Below are positions 7,094-14,902 of a stretch of 35,673 bases of DNA, one piece after another. The position numbers and the translations under genes were made by a program. The notes under the pieces are model-generated. The model saw only the letters and a list, made by a program, of their open reading frames with translations. It did no database searches and was not told the origin of the DNA. Source of the stretch: an uncultured Verrucomicrobiota bacterium (GTDB lineage Bacteria; Verrucomicrobiota; Verrucomicrobiia; Opitutales; Opitutaceae); the NCBI GenBank assembly GCA_903960515.1, contig CAJCBL010000231.1, positions 1 through 35,673 on the forward strand, given 5' to 3'. Every line of letters begins with the position of its first letter. The stretch's first letter is position 1.

Positions 7094-8272
7094 TTACGCC
7101 CATTCGTTGCCGAGCCCGGCCACCGCAGCGGCGAGAAGCTCGGGGGCGCGGGCTAGGGCTTCGGCGAGCGGCAGAGCGGCGGGGGAGATCGCGTGGGCGG
7201 CGACGCCTGACGGCATGGCGGAGGCGGGGAGTGGGCCGAGCGAACCGGCGAGCACGACCACGCGTTTGCCGGCTGCTGCGGCGGCGAGGGCGAGCGCGCC
7301 CGGGCCTTTGCCAGAGAGCGAGGTGGAGTCGAAGCGGCCTTCGCCGGTGATCACCAGATCGGCGGAGGCGATACGCGTTTCGAGGTCGAGCCAGTCGTGC
7401 ACGAGCGCCCAGCCGGGGACGAGTTGCGCGCGGGCCGCCGTCATGAGCCCGAAGGCGATGCCGCCAGCGGCACCGGCGCCGTGCGAGTGGGCCAGTGCGG
7501 GCGCCTGGCCGCAATGGGCGGAGAGCAGCGCCGCCATTCGGATACTGGCGGACACGAGCTGTGGGAGATCGGCTGGGCGCAGGCCCTTCTGCTGGGCGTA
7601 GGTCGCCGCGGCGCCGGCGGGGCCGAGCAGCGGGTTGGCGACATCGCAGGCGACCAGCAGAGGCGGGAAAGAGGAGGGCACGCGGCCGGCGAGTTGCGCG
7701 ATGTGTCCCCACGCCGCCGTGGTCGGAGGGAAGAGCGGCGCACGGTGCTGGTCGAGGAAACGCAGCCCGAGCGCGGCGAGAGTGCCAAGCCCAAGGTCGT
7801 GGGTGGCGCTGCCACCTACGCCGAGGAGGATGGCGCGGGCGCCGCACTTGACCGCAGCGGCGAGGAGTTGGCCCGTGCCGTAGCTGGTGGTGCGCCACGG
7901 GTTGCGCTTGTCGGGCGGAACAAGAGCGAGGCCGCTGGCGGCGGCCATCTCGACGACCGCCACGGTATCGGAATCGCGGAGCTGCGGGATGCCGAGCCGG
8001 GCCCGGGCTGAGTCGGGGACTCGGGCCCATGAGACCATGCCGAAGGCGGCGATGCGCGACTCACCAAGGGGGCCCACTACGCGGACGGTCGCGAGTTCAC
8101 CGCCCACTGCAGCCGTTAGAATCCGAGCGAAACCGTCCCCTCCGTCGGAGAGCGGGGCGGAGTCGATAATCCAGTGCGGATGCGCAGCCTGGAGTGTTTC
8201 GCTGGTGATGCGGCAGGACTCGGCCGCAGTGAGAGAGTCCTTGAATTTGTCGAACGCGATGAGGACGCGCAT
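7094..8272 (-). CDS. glxK: Glycerate 2-kinase
   Basis: A 392-residue cytoplasmic kinase of the GlxK/GarK family, which phosphorylates D-glycerate to 2-phosphoglycerate for entry into glycolysis. The N-terminus MRVLIAFDKFKDSLTAAE is the family signature. It is followed by APLSDGGDGF, EMAAASGLALV, SYGTGQLL, GVGGSATHDLGLGTLAALG, the ACDVANPL...GA segment and DLVITGEGRFDSTSLSGKGP near the C-terminus. The frame stays open far upstream to 9205, but the family start is the Met at 8272. It lies 62 bases after the cca stop on the same strand and may be co-transcribed. Length and motifs are intact. Confidence 0.93.
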   Translation of the reverse strand: MRVLIAFDKFKDSLTAAESCRITSETLQAAHPHWIIDSAPLSDGGDGFARILTAAVGGELATVRVVGPLGESRIAAFGMVSWARVPDSARARLGIPQLRDSDTVAVVEMAAASGLALVPPDKRNPWRTTSYGTGQLLAAAVKCGARAILLGVGGSATHDLGLGTLAALGLRFLDQHRAPLFPPTTAAWGHIAQLAGRVPSSFPPLLVACDVANPLLGPAGAAATYAQQKGLRPADLPQLVSASIRMAALLSAHCGQAPALAHSHGAGAAGGIAFGLMTAARAQLVPGWALVHDWLDLETRIASADLVITGEGRFDSTSLSGKGPGALALAAAAAGKRVVVLAGSLGPLPASAMPSGVAAHAISPAALPLAEALARAPELLAAAVAGLGNEWA

Positions 8273-8334
8273 GGAAGGCGAATGGGTCGTAGTGGACCTA
8301 TGGGGTGACGGAAGCGGAACCAAAAAGAATGCAC

Positions 8335-9807
8335 CTACCCGGCCGGGGGGAACGATTTCGCGGCGAGCTGTTGGGCGAGCCAGGTGGTGGCTCCTGCGTT
8401 GTCGGCGAACGCTCCGTCGAGCTGGGCTTCGTAGGCGGCGTGGAGGATGGCCTTGAAGTGTGGACTCGGAGAGAGCCCGGCGGCGAGCAGGTGGCGGCCC
8501 AGCAGGAGGGGGGCGGGCGCGGCGTTGGCTATGGCGAGCTCGCGGGCGGCAGTGGCGAGTTGTGCGATCCGGCGTTCGGTGCCTGCGCACAGCCGCGGCG
8601 GGCGGCCGAGGTGATCGGCGCGCAGCACGAGGAGTAGTTGAGCGATGGAGGCGGGGGCGAGGCGGCGGGCGAGGCGGCGGAGGAGCGCGGGGTTGGGCTC
8701 GCCGTCGGCCGGCCAGCCGAGGTGGGCGAAGTGGTTTTCCACCAGTGCGCGCACGAACGGGCGGGTGTCCAAGGGCGAACCGATACGTGCGAGAAAAGCC
8801 TCGGCGAGGGGCCCGCCGGCGGGTTCGTGGCCGGGGCTTACCCAGCGCAGTTGGCCGCGTTTCTCCTCCTGGCGGGTGGTCGAGGGCTTGCCGAAATCGT
8901 GGGCCAGCACGCCGAACATGACCTCGCGGCGCAGCTCGGGGGCGAGCTCCTGCCACTCGGGCAGGGCGGCGAGGGCGTCGACGCAGTGGCAGGTGTGGAT
9001 AAATACATCGCCTTCGGGGTGCCACTCCGGCTCCTGCGGCACGCCCACCAGGGAGGCGATCTCGGGGAAATGCACGATCCAGCCGGTTTCCTGAAGCACG
9101 CGCAGCCCTGCCGAGGGGTGGCGGCTGTGGGCCGCCCATTTCTCCCACTCCACCCAGACTCGCTCGACAGGGAGCTCCAGGTAGGTCGCCGAGATGCTGC
9201 GACATAGCGCCGCGGTCTCGGGTGCGAGAACGAGGTTGAAGCGGCCGGCGAACTGCATCGCACGCAGCACGCGTAGCGGGTCCTCGGTGAAGGCGGAGCT
9301 GGTGTGGCGGAGCACTCCGGCGACGAGGTCGATCTGGCCGCCGTGGGGGTCGATGAGCTCTCCGGTAAGCGGATCGAGAGCCATCGCGTTGAGGGTGAAA
9401 TCGCGTCGGGCGAGCGCGTCGGCGATCGGGAGGAATGGGTCCACACCTACGTCGAAGCCGCGGTGGCCGGCGCCGGTCTTGGTTTCCCGGCGAGGGAGGC
9501 TGAAGTCGTAGTCTACGCCGGCTAGGCGCAGCTTGATCACGCCGAAGCTCTTGCCTACGGGATCGGTGGCGCCGAAGCGCGAGAGGGTGGAGGCGAGTTG
9601 CTCGCCGGAGACGCCTAGTACCTCGATGTCGAAATCCTTCGCGGGGCGGCCGCAGAGCCAGTCGCGCACACAGCCTCCCACGAGTAGTGGCCGGCCGATG
9701 GCGCGCACGGAGTGCAGCGCACCCAGTAGCGGCGCGGGAAGGGCGGGAGGTGGGGGAAGGTTGGGCACGGTGGGACGGGTCAGCCTAGATTCAGAGTTCG
9801 GATTCAC
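8335..9807 (-). CDS. cca: CCA-adding enzyme / tRNA nucleotidyltransferase with HD domain
   Basis: A 490-residue class II nucleotidyltransferase that adds or repairs the 3' CCA of tRNA. It shows the catalytic motif LLVGGCVRDWLCGRPAKDFD (Gly-Gly-x-x-Arg-Asp with metal-binding Asp-x-Asp) near residue 41, RRDFTLNAMAL near residue 134 and EDPLRVLRAMQFAGRFN near residue 175. An HD phosphohydrolase domain follows (HTCHCVDAL, then AHDFGKP), as in E. coli-type CCA enzymes that also have phosphatase and phosphodiesterase activity. A poly(A) polymerase paralogue cannot be excluded, since the two share these motifs. It lies between DUF423 and glycerate kinase genes on the same strand. Confidence 0.9.
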   Translation of the reverse strand: MNPNSESRLTRPTVPNLPPPPALPAPLLGALHSVRAIGRPLLVGGCVRDWLCGRPAKDFDIEVLGVSGEQLASTLSRFGATDPVGKSFGVIKLRLAGVDYDFSLPRRETKTGAGHRGFDVGVDPFLPIADALARRDFTLNAMALDPLTGELIDPHGGQIDLVAGVLRHTSSAFTEDPLRVLRAMQFAGRFNLVLAPETAALCRSISATYLELPVERVWVEWEKWAAHSRHPSAGLRVLQETGWIVHFPEIASLVGVPQEPEWHPEGDVFIHTCHCVDALAALPEWQELAPELRREVMFGVLAHDFGKPSTTRQEEKRGQLRWVSPGHEPAGGPLAEAFLARIGSPLDTRPFVRALVENHFAHLGWPADGEPNPALLRRLARRLAPASIAQLLLVLRADHLGRPPRLCAGTERRIAQLATAARELAIANAAPAPLLLGRHLLAAGLSPSPHFKAILHAAYEAQLDGAFADNAGATTWLAQQLAAKSFPPAG

Positions 9808-9971
9808 AGAAGGTAATGAGGGTCACGAAGGACGGGCGAGTGGAGTTTCGAACCGGACCACCGCAGGTGCCTGCCGATGGTGAAGCCAGATGCGAGTGGG
9901 GTTTAGGGACCGCTCCTGCCTCATTCTGGTATTTGTATCTTCGTTACCTGCTGTAAGTTGCTGTTGTGAAA

Positions 9972-10373
9972 TCAGGTCTCCTCGCGCCGCCACAGGGCGT
10001 GGCCCACCGCCAGCCAGCCGGCCAGCAGGCAGAGGCCGCCCAGCGGTGTCACCGGGCCTAGCCAGTGTGGTCCGCCCAGGGCGAGCAGGTAAAGGGAACC
10101 TGAAAAGAGCGCGATGCCGGAGGCGAAGAGGGCCGAGGCGCTGTTGAGGCGGCGGGCGATGCGCGGCGGAGTCTCGCGGTGCAAATACAGTGCGAGGGCC
10201 AGCAGCACTACGCTGTGTAGCAAGTGGTACTGCACAGCGGTGGCCCAGGTGGGGAGGCTGCCGCGCGCTTCGAGCAGCGGGCGCAGTGCGTGGGCACCGA
10301 AGGCGCCCAAGGCCACGGCGGTGAAACCGGCGGCTGATGCAAAGACGGTTGATCTTCTCCCGGGAGTCGGCAT
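9972..10373 (-). CDS. DUF423 (YgdD-like) membrane protein
   Basis: A 133-residue protein with four predicted membrane helices. It has the DUF423 signature GAFGAHAL near residues 23-30, then ATAVQYHLLHSVVLLAL and SGSLYLLALGG...TPLGGLCLLAGW. Function is unknown in the family. The frame is open upstream to 11186 through the antisense of the porin gene. The Met at 10373 gives a family-length protein and is chosen. Confidence 0.88.
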   Translation of the reverse strand: MPTPGRRSTVFASAAGFTAVALGAFGAHALRPLLEARGSLPTWATAVQYHLLHSVVLLALALYLHRETPPRIARRLNSASALFASGIALFSGSLYLLALGGPHWLGPVTPLGGLCLLAGWLAVGHALWRREET

Positions 10374-10520
10374 AGGAACGTGGAGGTGCTGGACAGGTAG
10401 TTGCAGTTTGGGGGTTGCCCCCGCGAGGCAGTGGCCGAGGGAATCAGTTCCTGGGCGCAGCCGCCAGCGCCTCTCGGCCCCGAGCCGCGACAGAACCACA
10501 AACCGACCAAGACACAAACC

Positions 10521-11237
10521 ATGAAGAAAACGATCACCCTCTGCGCCGCCCTGCTTGCCGGCGCCACCGCACTCACGGCCCAGGACTCTGTTCCGACGAT
10601 GACAGAACCCGCCTATGCCGTGACGGTGGATTTCCCGTTCGTCTCCAAATACGTGTTCCGCGGCGTGAAGATCGCCCGTGAATCGCTTCAGCCCTCCGTG
10701 GAGGTCGCCGCTGGTGATTTCTATTCGGGCGCCTGGAGCAACATCCCGCTGCGCAACGAGCACGACGGTGATATCTCCAAGGAGCTCGACCTCTACGTAG
10801 GCTACACCCCGAAGATCACCGACAACCTCAAGGCCGACCTTGGCGCCACCTACTACTGGTATCCGCGCGTCGGTCATGGTGTGGACCACGACTCCTTCGA
10901 GGTGTTTGGCGGGCTGAACTGGGCGCTGGGCAACCTCACGCCCGCCGTCTATGTCTACCGTGACATCGACCTCGACGTCTGGACCGTGCAGGGATCGATC
11001 GGTTACAGCGTGCCGCTGAAGAGTTGGGGCACCTCGCTCGACTTCAATGCCACCATCGGTGCGGTTAGTCCCGACCACGGCGAAGCCTATGACTACTACT
11101 CTGTCGGGGTGAACCTGCCTGTGAAGCTCTCCGATGCTGTGAAGCTCAACTTCGGCCTTACCTACACCGAGAACGATCTCGACCATGGCAGGGACCCGGG
11201 CCTCTGGGGCACCACTGGCATTACCGCCAGCTTCTGA
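10521..11237 (+). CDS. TorF-family putative porin
   Basis: A 238-residue outer-membrane beta-barrel protein. The signal peptide is MKKTITLCAALLAGATALTA, probably cleaved before QDS. The mature part begins with AVTVDFPFVSKYVFRGVKIA, the typical first strand of the TorF/Gcw_chp family. It continues with alternating strands such as LDLYVGYTPKITDNLKADLG, TYYWYPR and PAVYVYRDIDLD, and ends in Phe (GITASF), as outer-membrane barrels usually do. The ATG at 10521 opens directly on the signal peptide, with no Shine-Dalgarno sequence before it. A strong terminator follows. The substrate is unknown. Confidence 0.87.
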   Translation: MKKTITLCAALLAGATALTAQDSVPTMTEPAYAVTVDFPFVSKYVFRGVKIARESLQPSVEVAAGDFYSGAWSNIPLRNEHDGDISKELDLYVGYTPKITDNLKADLGATYYWYPRVGHGVDHDSFEVFGGLNWALGNLTPAVYVYRDIDLDVWTVQGSIGYSVPLKSWGTSLDFNATIGAVSPDHGEAYDYYSVGVNLPVKLSDAVKLNFGLTYTENDLDHGRDPGLWGTTGITASF

Positions 11238-11262
11238 GCCCTTCCGCCCTTCGAGAATTTCC

Positions 11263-11301
11263 CGGGCCCGCCTCCCAAAACGGGGGGCGGGCCCGTTGTT
11301 T
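11263..11301 (+). terminator. Rho-independent terminator of the porin gene
   Basis: CGGGCCCGCCTCCC (11263-11276) pairs with GGGGGGCGGGCCCG (11282-11295) with one G-T wobble around an AAAAC loop. A TTGTTT tract follows. It lies 25 bases after the porin stop. Confidence 0.8.
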
Positions 11302-11346
11302 CCCGAAGCGCGGACGAACTGTTTCCCAAACTTTCCTACAAAACCA

Positions 11347-11375
11347 TTGACAACCCGCCCTCCCCCGGGCTTTTC
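11347..11375 (+). promoter_or_regulatory. Candidate promoter of rplM-rpsI
   Basis: A consensus -35 box TTGACA lies at 11347-11352, between the porin terminator and the rplM start. The matching -10 would fall near 11370 in a pyrimidine-rich GCTTTTCTC stretch, which is a poor match. The call rests on the -35 and position only. Confidence 0.4.
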
Positions 11376-11393
11376 TCTGCCTCTTTTCCGTCC

Positions 11394-11822
11394 ATGAAGA
11401 CCTTTCTTGCCAAGAAGGAGACCGTCCAGCCCAAGTGGTATCTAATCGATGCCGAGGGTCAGGTGCTGGGCCGTCTCGCCGTTAAAGTCGCCAACATCAT
11501 TCGGGGTCGCAATAAGCCGATCTATACCCCGAACGTCGATACCGGCGACTACGTCGTGATCGTCAACGCCGAGAAGATCGTGCTCACCGGCCGCAAGGAG
11601 GAGCAGAAGACGTACATGTCCTTCTCCGGCTTCGTCGGCGGGCACCGCACTCGCACCGTCCCGCAACTCCGGGCCAAGCGCCCCGAGTTCCTCATCGAGC
11701 ACGCCGTCAAGGGCATGCTGCCCAAGAATCGCCTCGCCGACAAGATGCTCACCAAGCTGCGCATCTTTGCCGGTCCCGCCCACGATCACGTGGCGCAGAA
11801 CCCCGAGAAGATCTCCCTTTAA
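11394..11822 (+). CDS. rplM: 50S ribosomal protein L13
   Basis: A 142-residue L13, full length for bacteria. Recognisable stretches are WYLIDAEGQVLGRLAVKVA, GDYVVIVNAEKI, and KGMLPKN followed by KLRIFAGPAHDH near the C-terminus. It is the first gene of the conserved rplM-rpsI operon; rpsI starts five bases after its stop. No Shine-Dalgarno sequence precedes the ATG; the leader is pyrimidine-rich. Confidence 0.98.
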   Translation: MKTFLAKKETVQPKWYLIDAEGQVLGRLAVKVANIIRGRNKPIYTPNVDTGDYVVIVNAEKIVLTGRKEEQKTYMSFSGFVGGHRTRTVPQLRAKRPEFLIEHAVKGMLPKNRLADKMLTKLRIFAGPAHDHVAQNPEKISL

Positions 11823-11827
11823 TCGCC

Positions 11828-12226
11828 ATGTCCGCTGACACCTCCATTTTCCTCGGCACCGGCCGCCGCAAGACAGCCACTGCACGCATCCGCCTCCAGA
11901 GCGGCACCGGCAAGATCGTGATCAATGATCGCGATCTTGAGGCCTACTTCACCACCGAGGCCTTTGTCCGCGCCGCTGTGGCGCCGCTGCTCACTGTTGA
12001 GTTGCGCGACAAGGTCGACATCACAGCCAACGTCGCCGGTGGCGGCATCACCGGCCAGGCCGGTGCGGTGGCCCACGGCATCGCCCGTGCGCTCCAGAAG
12101 ATGAACATCGAGCTGCGCGTGCCGCTCAAGAAGGCCGGGCACATCACCCGCGACCCCCGCGAACGCGAACGCAAGAAGGCCGGTCAGCCCGGCGCCCGCA
12201 AGCGTTTCCAGTTCTCGAAGCGCTGA
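11828..12226 (+). CDS. rpsI: 30S ribosomal protein S9
   Basis: A 132-residue S9. It has the family start GTGRRKTATARIRLQSGTGKI, the GGGITGQAGAVAHGIARAL motif and the basic tail ending KKAGQPGARKRFQFSKR, whose C-terminal Lys-Arg reaches the ribosomal P site. It overlaps the rplM translation unit closely and is followed by a strong terminator. Confidence 0.98.
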   Translation: MSADTSIFLGTGRRKTATARIRLQSGTGKIVINDRDLEAYFTTEAFVRAAVAPLLTVELRDKVDITANVAGGGITGQAGAVAHGIARALQKMNIELRVPLKKAGHITRDPRERERKKAGQPGARKRFQFSKR

Positions 12227-12250
12227 GTGGTCTCCGCGAGTATTTCTCAA

Positions 12251-12282
12251 AGCCGTCTCCCTTTTTGGGAGGCGGCTTTTTT
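12251..12282 (+). terminator. Rho-independent terminator of rplM-rpsI
   Basis: AGCCGTCTCCC (12251-12261), loop TTTTT, then GGGAGGCGGCT (12267-12277) with one G-T wobble. The T run 12277-12282 follows. It sits 24 bases after the rpsI stop. Confidence 0.92.
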
Positions 12283-12313
12283 GCGCTCGGAGCGCTCGGA
12301 GCGCTCGGAGCGC
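12283..12313. repeat. 9-bp tandem repeat GCGCTCGGA, 3.4 copies
   Basis: Three identical units GCGCTCGGA at 12283-12309 plus a partial GCGC, immediately after the rpsI terminator. Each unit boundary is also palindromic (GCGC). It could vary in copy number between strains. Confidence 0.85.
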
Positions 12314-12353
12314 GAAGGCGCCGGTCGGCGATGGCGCTGAGCCTGGGGCCTGC

Positions 12354-12397
12354 GCCCGACCGTTTGCCTTCACGGTCGTGAGGGCAAACGGTCGGGC
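12354..12397. repeat. Long near-perfect inverted repeat (hairpin)
   Basis: GCCCGACCGTTTGCC (12354-12368) pairs perfectly with GGCAAACGGTCGGGC (12383-12397). The loop itself contains the perfect pair TCACG (12370-12374) and CGTGA (12377-12381), so nearly the whole 44-base element folds on itself. No T tract follows on either strand, so it is not a standard terminator. It may be a structured RNA, a REP/PU-type element or the end of a mobile element. Confidence 0.75.
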
Positions 12398-13240
12398 CTT
12401 GAGCGTCTCACCGCCCCGTATCCATTCCCTTGAATCCGGAGCGCCGCGAACGCCTGGCAACTCGCGGTGGCTCCACGGGGTCCTCGATTTGCAGGGTGAG
12501 GATCGCGACCCGGGCAGCGGAGCGCCTCGAGAGCGGAGGCCTCAGTGGAATCCCGACTGTGGATCGGCCTTTCGGGCAAAGCCGGTTGGTAATCGTCCCT
12601 CGCGCAAGTGTTGGGCGCTAGCAATGGCTGACTCAACTACATGGTTACGCTTGAGCCATAACCATCCATTGGCCCACTTCGGTCGCTCGTTTTGGTCTCC
12701 TCCGAAGTTGGTGCCGCGCCGGGGCTCGGTGGCGTGACGCACATGTCAGGACGGTACGGCCGCAAGATCCGACCCTGCGCCACCTTCGGACGAGAAGATG
12801 TCCGCGGCACAGGAGTGGCCAACTGCTTCGCCACAGCCCGGTCGCCCTGCAGCCCTCTCGGAAGATCGCTGCGATCCAAGAATCGGGTATCCGACGCACC
12901 CCGGCAGGGAAATTCGCCGGGACGCGAACGGCAGTCGGGGTGCTGAGGGCGCCATTGTATCCTCGGGCGTTTCTGTGGCCACCGAGTGCTGTATCGCTGG
13001 GTTGAGCTCGGTGGGCGGGGGCCACATGGCCAACCGGCGACCGTATGGCCCCTTGCTCCATTAGCCGCCATTCACTGCCGGTGCCTCTGTTTTGTGCCGG
13101 TTTGGCGTCTCCAGTTGAAAACACTTGCAGGGCGCGCCCGAATCGCGATGCCTTCGTGCGGTAAGCTGCGGGCCCGGGGATTACCCTGGAGCGCACCGCC
13201 AAGTCCTCCGAAAAACATCCCGACCCCCCGTACGCAAATC
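12398..13240. other. Long gene-free region upstream of homospermidine synthase
   Basis: About 840 bases with no recognisable protein or tRNA. Short frames on all strands overlap each other without domain content. The hss frame stays open back to 12986, but the protein family begins at 13241. The region may hold degraded or repeated DNA and must contain the hss promoter. I could not assign a -35/-10 pair with confidence. Confidence 0.5.
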
Positions 13241-14692
13241 ATGATACAATTTCCGAACAAGATCCTGTTCGTAGGCTACGGAGCCGTTGCCGAATGCACG
13301 CTCCCAGTTCTGTTCAAGCACATCAAGATCGCGCCGCAGAACGTCACGGTGATGGATTTTGAGGATCGTTCGGAGAAATTGAAGAAGTGGTGCGCGAAGG
13401 GTGTTCGTTTCGTGAAGGATCGGGTGACCGAGGAAAACCTCGGATCCCTGCTCGGCCAGTATCTTGCTGCCGGCGACATCCTCATCGACCTCGCCTGGAA
13501 CATAGACGCCTGCGAGATCCTGCAGTGGTGCCACGACCATGGGGTGCGGTACATCAACACGTCCACCGAGCTGTGGGACCCGTATAACTCCGGCAAGCAC
13601 CCGACCGAGAAGACCCTCTATCACCGGCACATGAACCTGCGCCGTATGACCGGGAAGTGGAAGGTCAAGGGCCCCACTGCCGTGATCGAGCACGGCGCCA
13701 ACCCGGGGCTTATTTCCCACTTCACCAAGCAGGGCCTCATCGACATCGCCCTGGCCTCCATCGCCGACAAGAAGTTCAAGCCGAAGGATGCCGAGCTCGT
13801 CACAGAGCTCATCGCCACTCAGCAGTTCAACCACCTCGCCCGCAAGCTGGGCGTGAAGGTTATTCACTGCTCGGAGCGCGACACTCAGGTCACCAATGTG
13901 CCCAAGCAGGTCGACGAGTTCGTCAATACCTGGAGCATCGAGGGCTTCCGCGAGGAGGGCGTGACCACCGTTGAGATGGGCTGGGGCACTCACGAGAAGA
14001 CGCTTCCCGCGCACGCGTATCGGCACAAGTCCGGCCCGCAGAACCAGATCTGCTTGGCCCGCATGGGCATGAACACCTGGGTGCGCACGTGGGTGCCCAA
14101 CTATTCGATTCAAGGAATGGTCGTCCGCCACGGTGAGGCTTTCACCATCTCCGACAGCCTCACCGTGCGCGAGAAGGGCAAGGCCGTCTACCGCCCCACC
14201 GTGCACTACGCCTACTGTCCGTGCGACAGCGCGATCGCCTCGCTCAACGAGCTGCGCGGCCACAACTACGAACTGCAGGACAACCTGCGGATCATGCGCG
14301 ACGAGATCACTGGCGGCTCCGACATCCTCGGCGCCTTGATCATGGGCCACGGCTACAACGCCTGGTGGACTGGCAGCGCCCTCAGCATCGAGGAATCCCG
14401 CCGTCTCGTGCCGCACCAGAATGCGACGACAATGCAGGTGGCTATCTCGGTCGTGGCAGCCACGATGTGGATGATTGAAAACCCCGCCGAGGGCGTGAAG
14501 GTGCCCGACGAGCTCCCCCACGACTTCGTCCTGGACATCGCCAAGCCTTGGCTGGGCAAATTCATCTCCACCCGCGCGGATTGGACTCCGCTGCGCGATT
14601 ACGACAACGCGTTCAAGGGATACAACAAGCCCGACCTCGACGTGAAGGACCCTTGGCAGTTCAAGAACTTCCTCATCAAGGACGGCGACTGA
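13241..14692 (+). CDS. hss: Homospermidine synthase
   Basis: A 483-residue NAD-dependent enzyme of the bacterial homospermidine synthase family (saccharopine-dehydrogenase-like fold). It would condense two putrescines (or spermidine and putrescine) into sym-homospermidine. The N-terminal Rossmann motif is ILFVGYGAVAECTLPVLF, with VMDFEDRSEKL at the second strand. ILIDLAWNIDACEILQWC and the highly typical HGANPGLISHFTKQGLIDIA follow. Length matches characterised enzymes of about 480 residues. The start at 13241 places the Rossmann strand at residue 7; longer upstream frames add unrelated sequence. The ornithine decarboxylase gene follows after 210 bases on the same strand, supplying putrescine. 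Carboxynorspermidine synthase is a relative, but it is shorter and the GANPG context favours Hss. Confidence 0.9.
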   Translation: MIQFPNKILFVGYGAVAECTLPVLFKHIKIAPQNVTVMDFEDRSEKLKKWCAKGVRFVKDRVTEENLGSLLGQYLAAGDILIDLAWNIDACEILQWCHDHGVRYINTSTELWDPYNSGKHPTEKTLYHRHMNLRRMTGKWKVKGPTAVIEHGANPGLISHFTKQGLIDIALASIADKKFKPKDAELVTELIATQQFNHLARKLGVKVIHCSERDTQVTNVPKQVDEFVNTWSIEGFREEGVTTVEMGWGTHEKTLPAHAYRHKSGPQNQICLARMGMNTWVRTWVPNYSIQGMVVRHGEAFTISDSLTVREKGKAVYRPTVHYAYCPCDSAIASLNELRGHNYELQDNLRIMRDEITGGSDILGALIMGHGYNAWWTGSALSIEESRRLVPHQNATTMQVAISVVAATMWMIENPAEGVKVPDELPHDFVLDIAKPWLGKFISTRADWTPLRDYDNAFKGYNKPDLDVKDPWQFKNFLIKDGD

Positions 14693-14694
14693 GG

Positions 14695-14729
14695 GATTTT
14701 CGATTTTAGATGGCCGATTTTCGACTACC
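14695..14729. repeat. Heptamer repeat array, consensus GATTTTN
   Basis: Starting three bases after the hss stop, units GATTTTC, GATTTTA, GATGGCC, GATTTTC and GACTACC follow in strict 7-base register (14695-14729). This resembles the short tandemly repeated repetitive sequences (STRR) with 7-bp units known from some bacteria. Confidence 0.65.
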
Positions 14730-14866
14730 GAACGATTCACTGCGGCGCCCGGTGTGCATTCCTCGAAACGTGGGGGCGCCGATTCGCCGGCCCCTGCGGC
14801 CGGCTCGGAACGTCGCCGCTACCTCCGGCACCCGCTGAGGCGCTTGCCCCGCCTCGCCACCAGCCA

Positions 14867-14901
14867 TCCGCTACTCACTCTCCGCTACCCGACAATTCTA
14901 C
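14867..14901. repeat. Heptamer repeat array, TCCGCTA register
   Basis: Units TCCGCTA, CTCACTC, TCCGCTA, CCCGACA and ATTCTAC run in 7-base register directly up to the ornithine decarboxylase start codon. TCCGCTAC recurs exactly 14 bases apart. The unit resembles the reverse complement of the GTAGCGA heptamer found after carB. Confidence 0.5.
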
Positions 14902-14902
14902 T

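Noticed and set aside
8273-9205. Long N-terminal extension of glycerate kinase
   Set aside because: The extra residues are Arg/Pro-rich shadow of the cca gene; the family N-terminus MRVLIAFDKFKDS begins at 8272.
10374-11186. Long N-terminal extension of the DUF423 protein
   Set aside because: It is the antisense of the porin gene; DUF423 proteins are about 130 residues and start near 10373.
12986-13240. Upstream extension of homospermidine synthase
   Set aside because: Unconserved Cys/Arg/Pro-rich sequence; the Rossmann strand begins seven residues after the Met at 13241.
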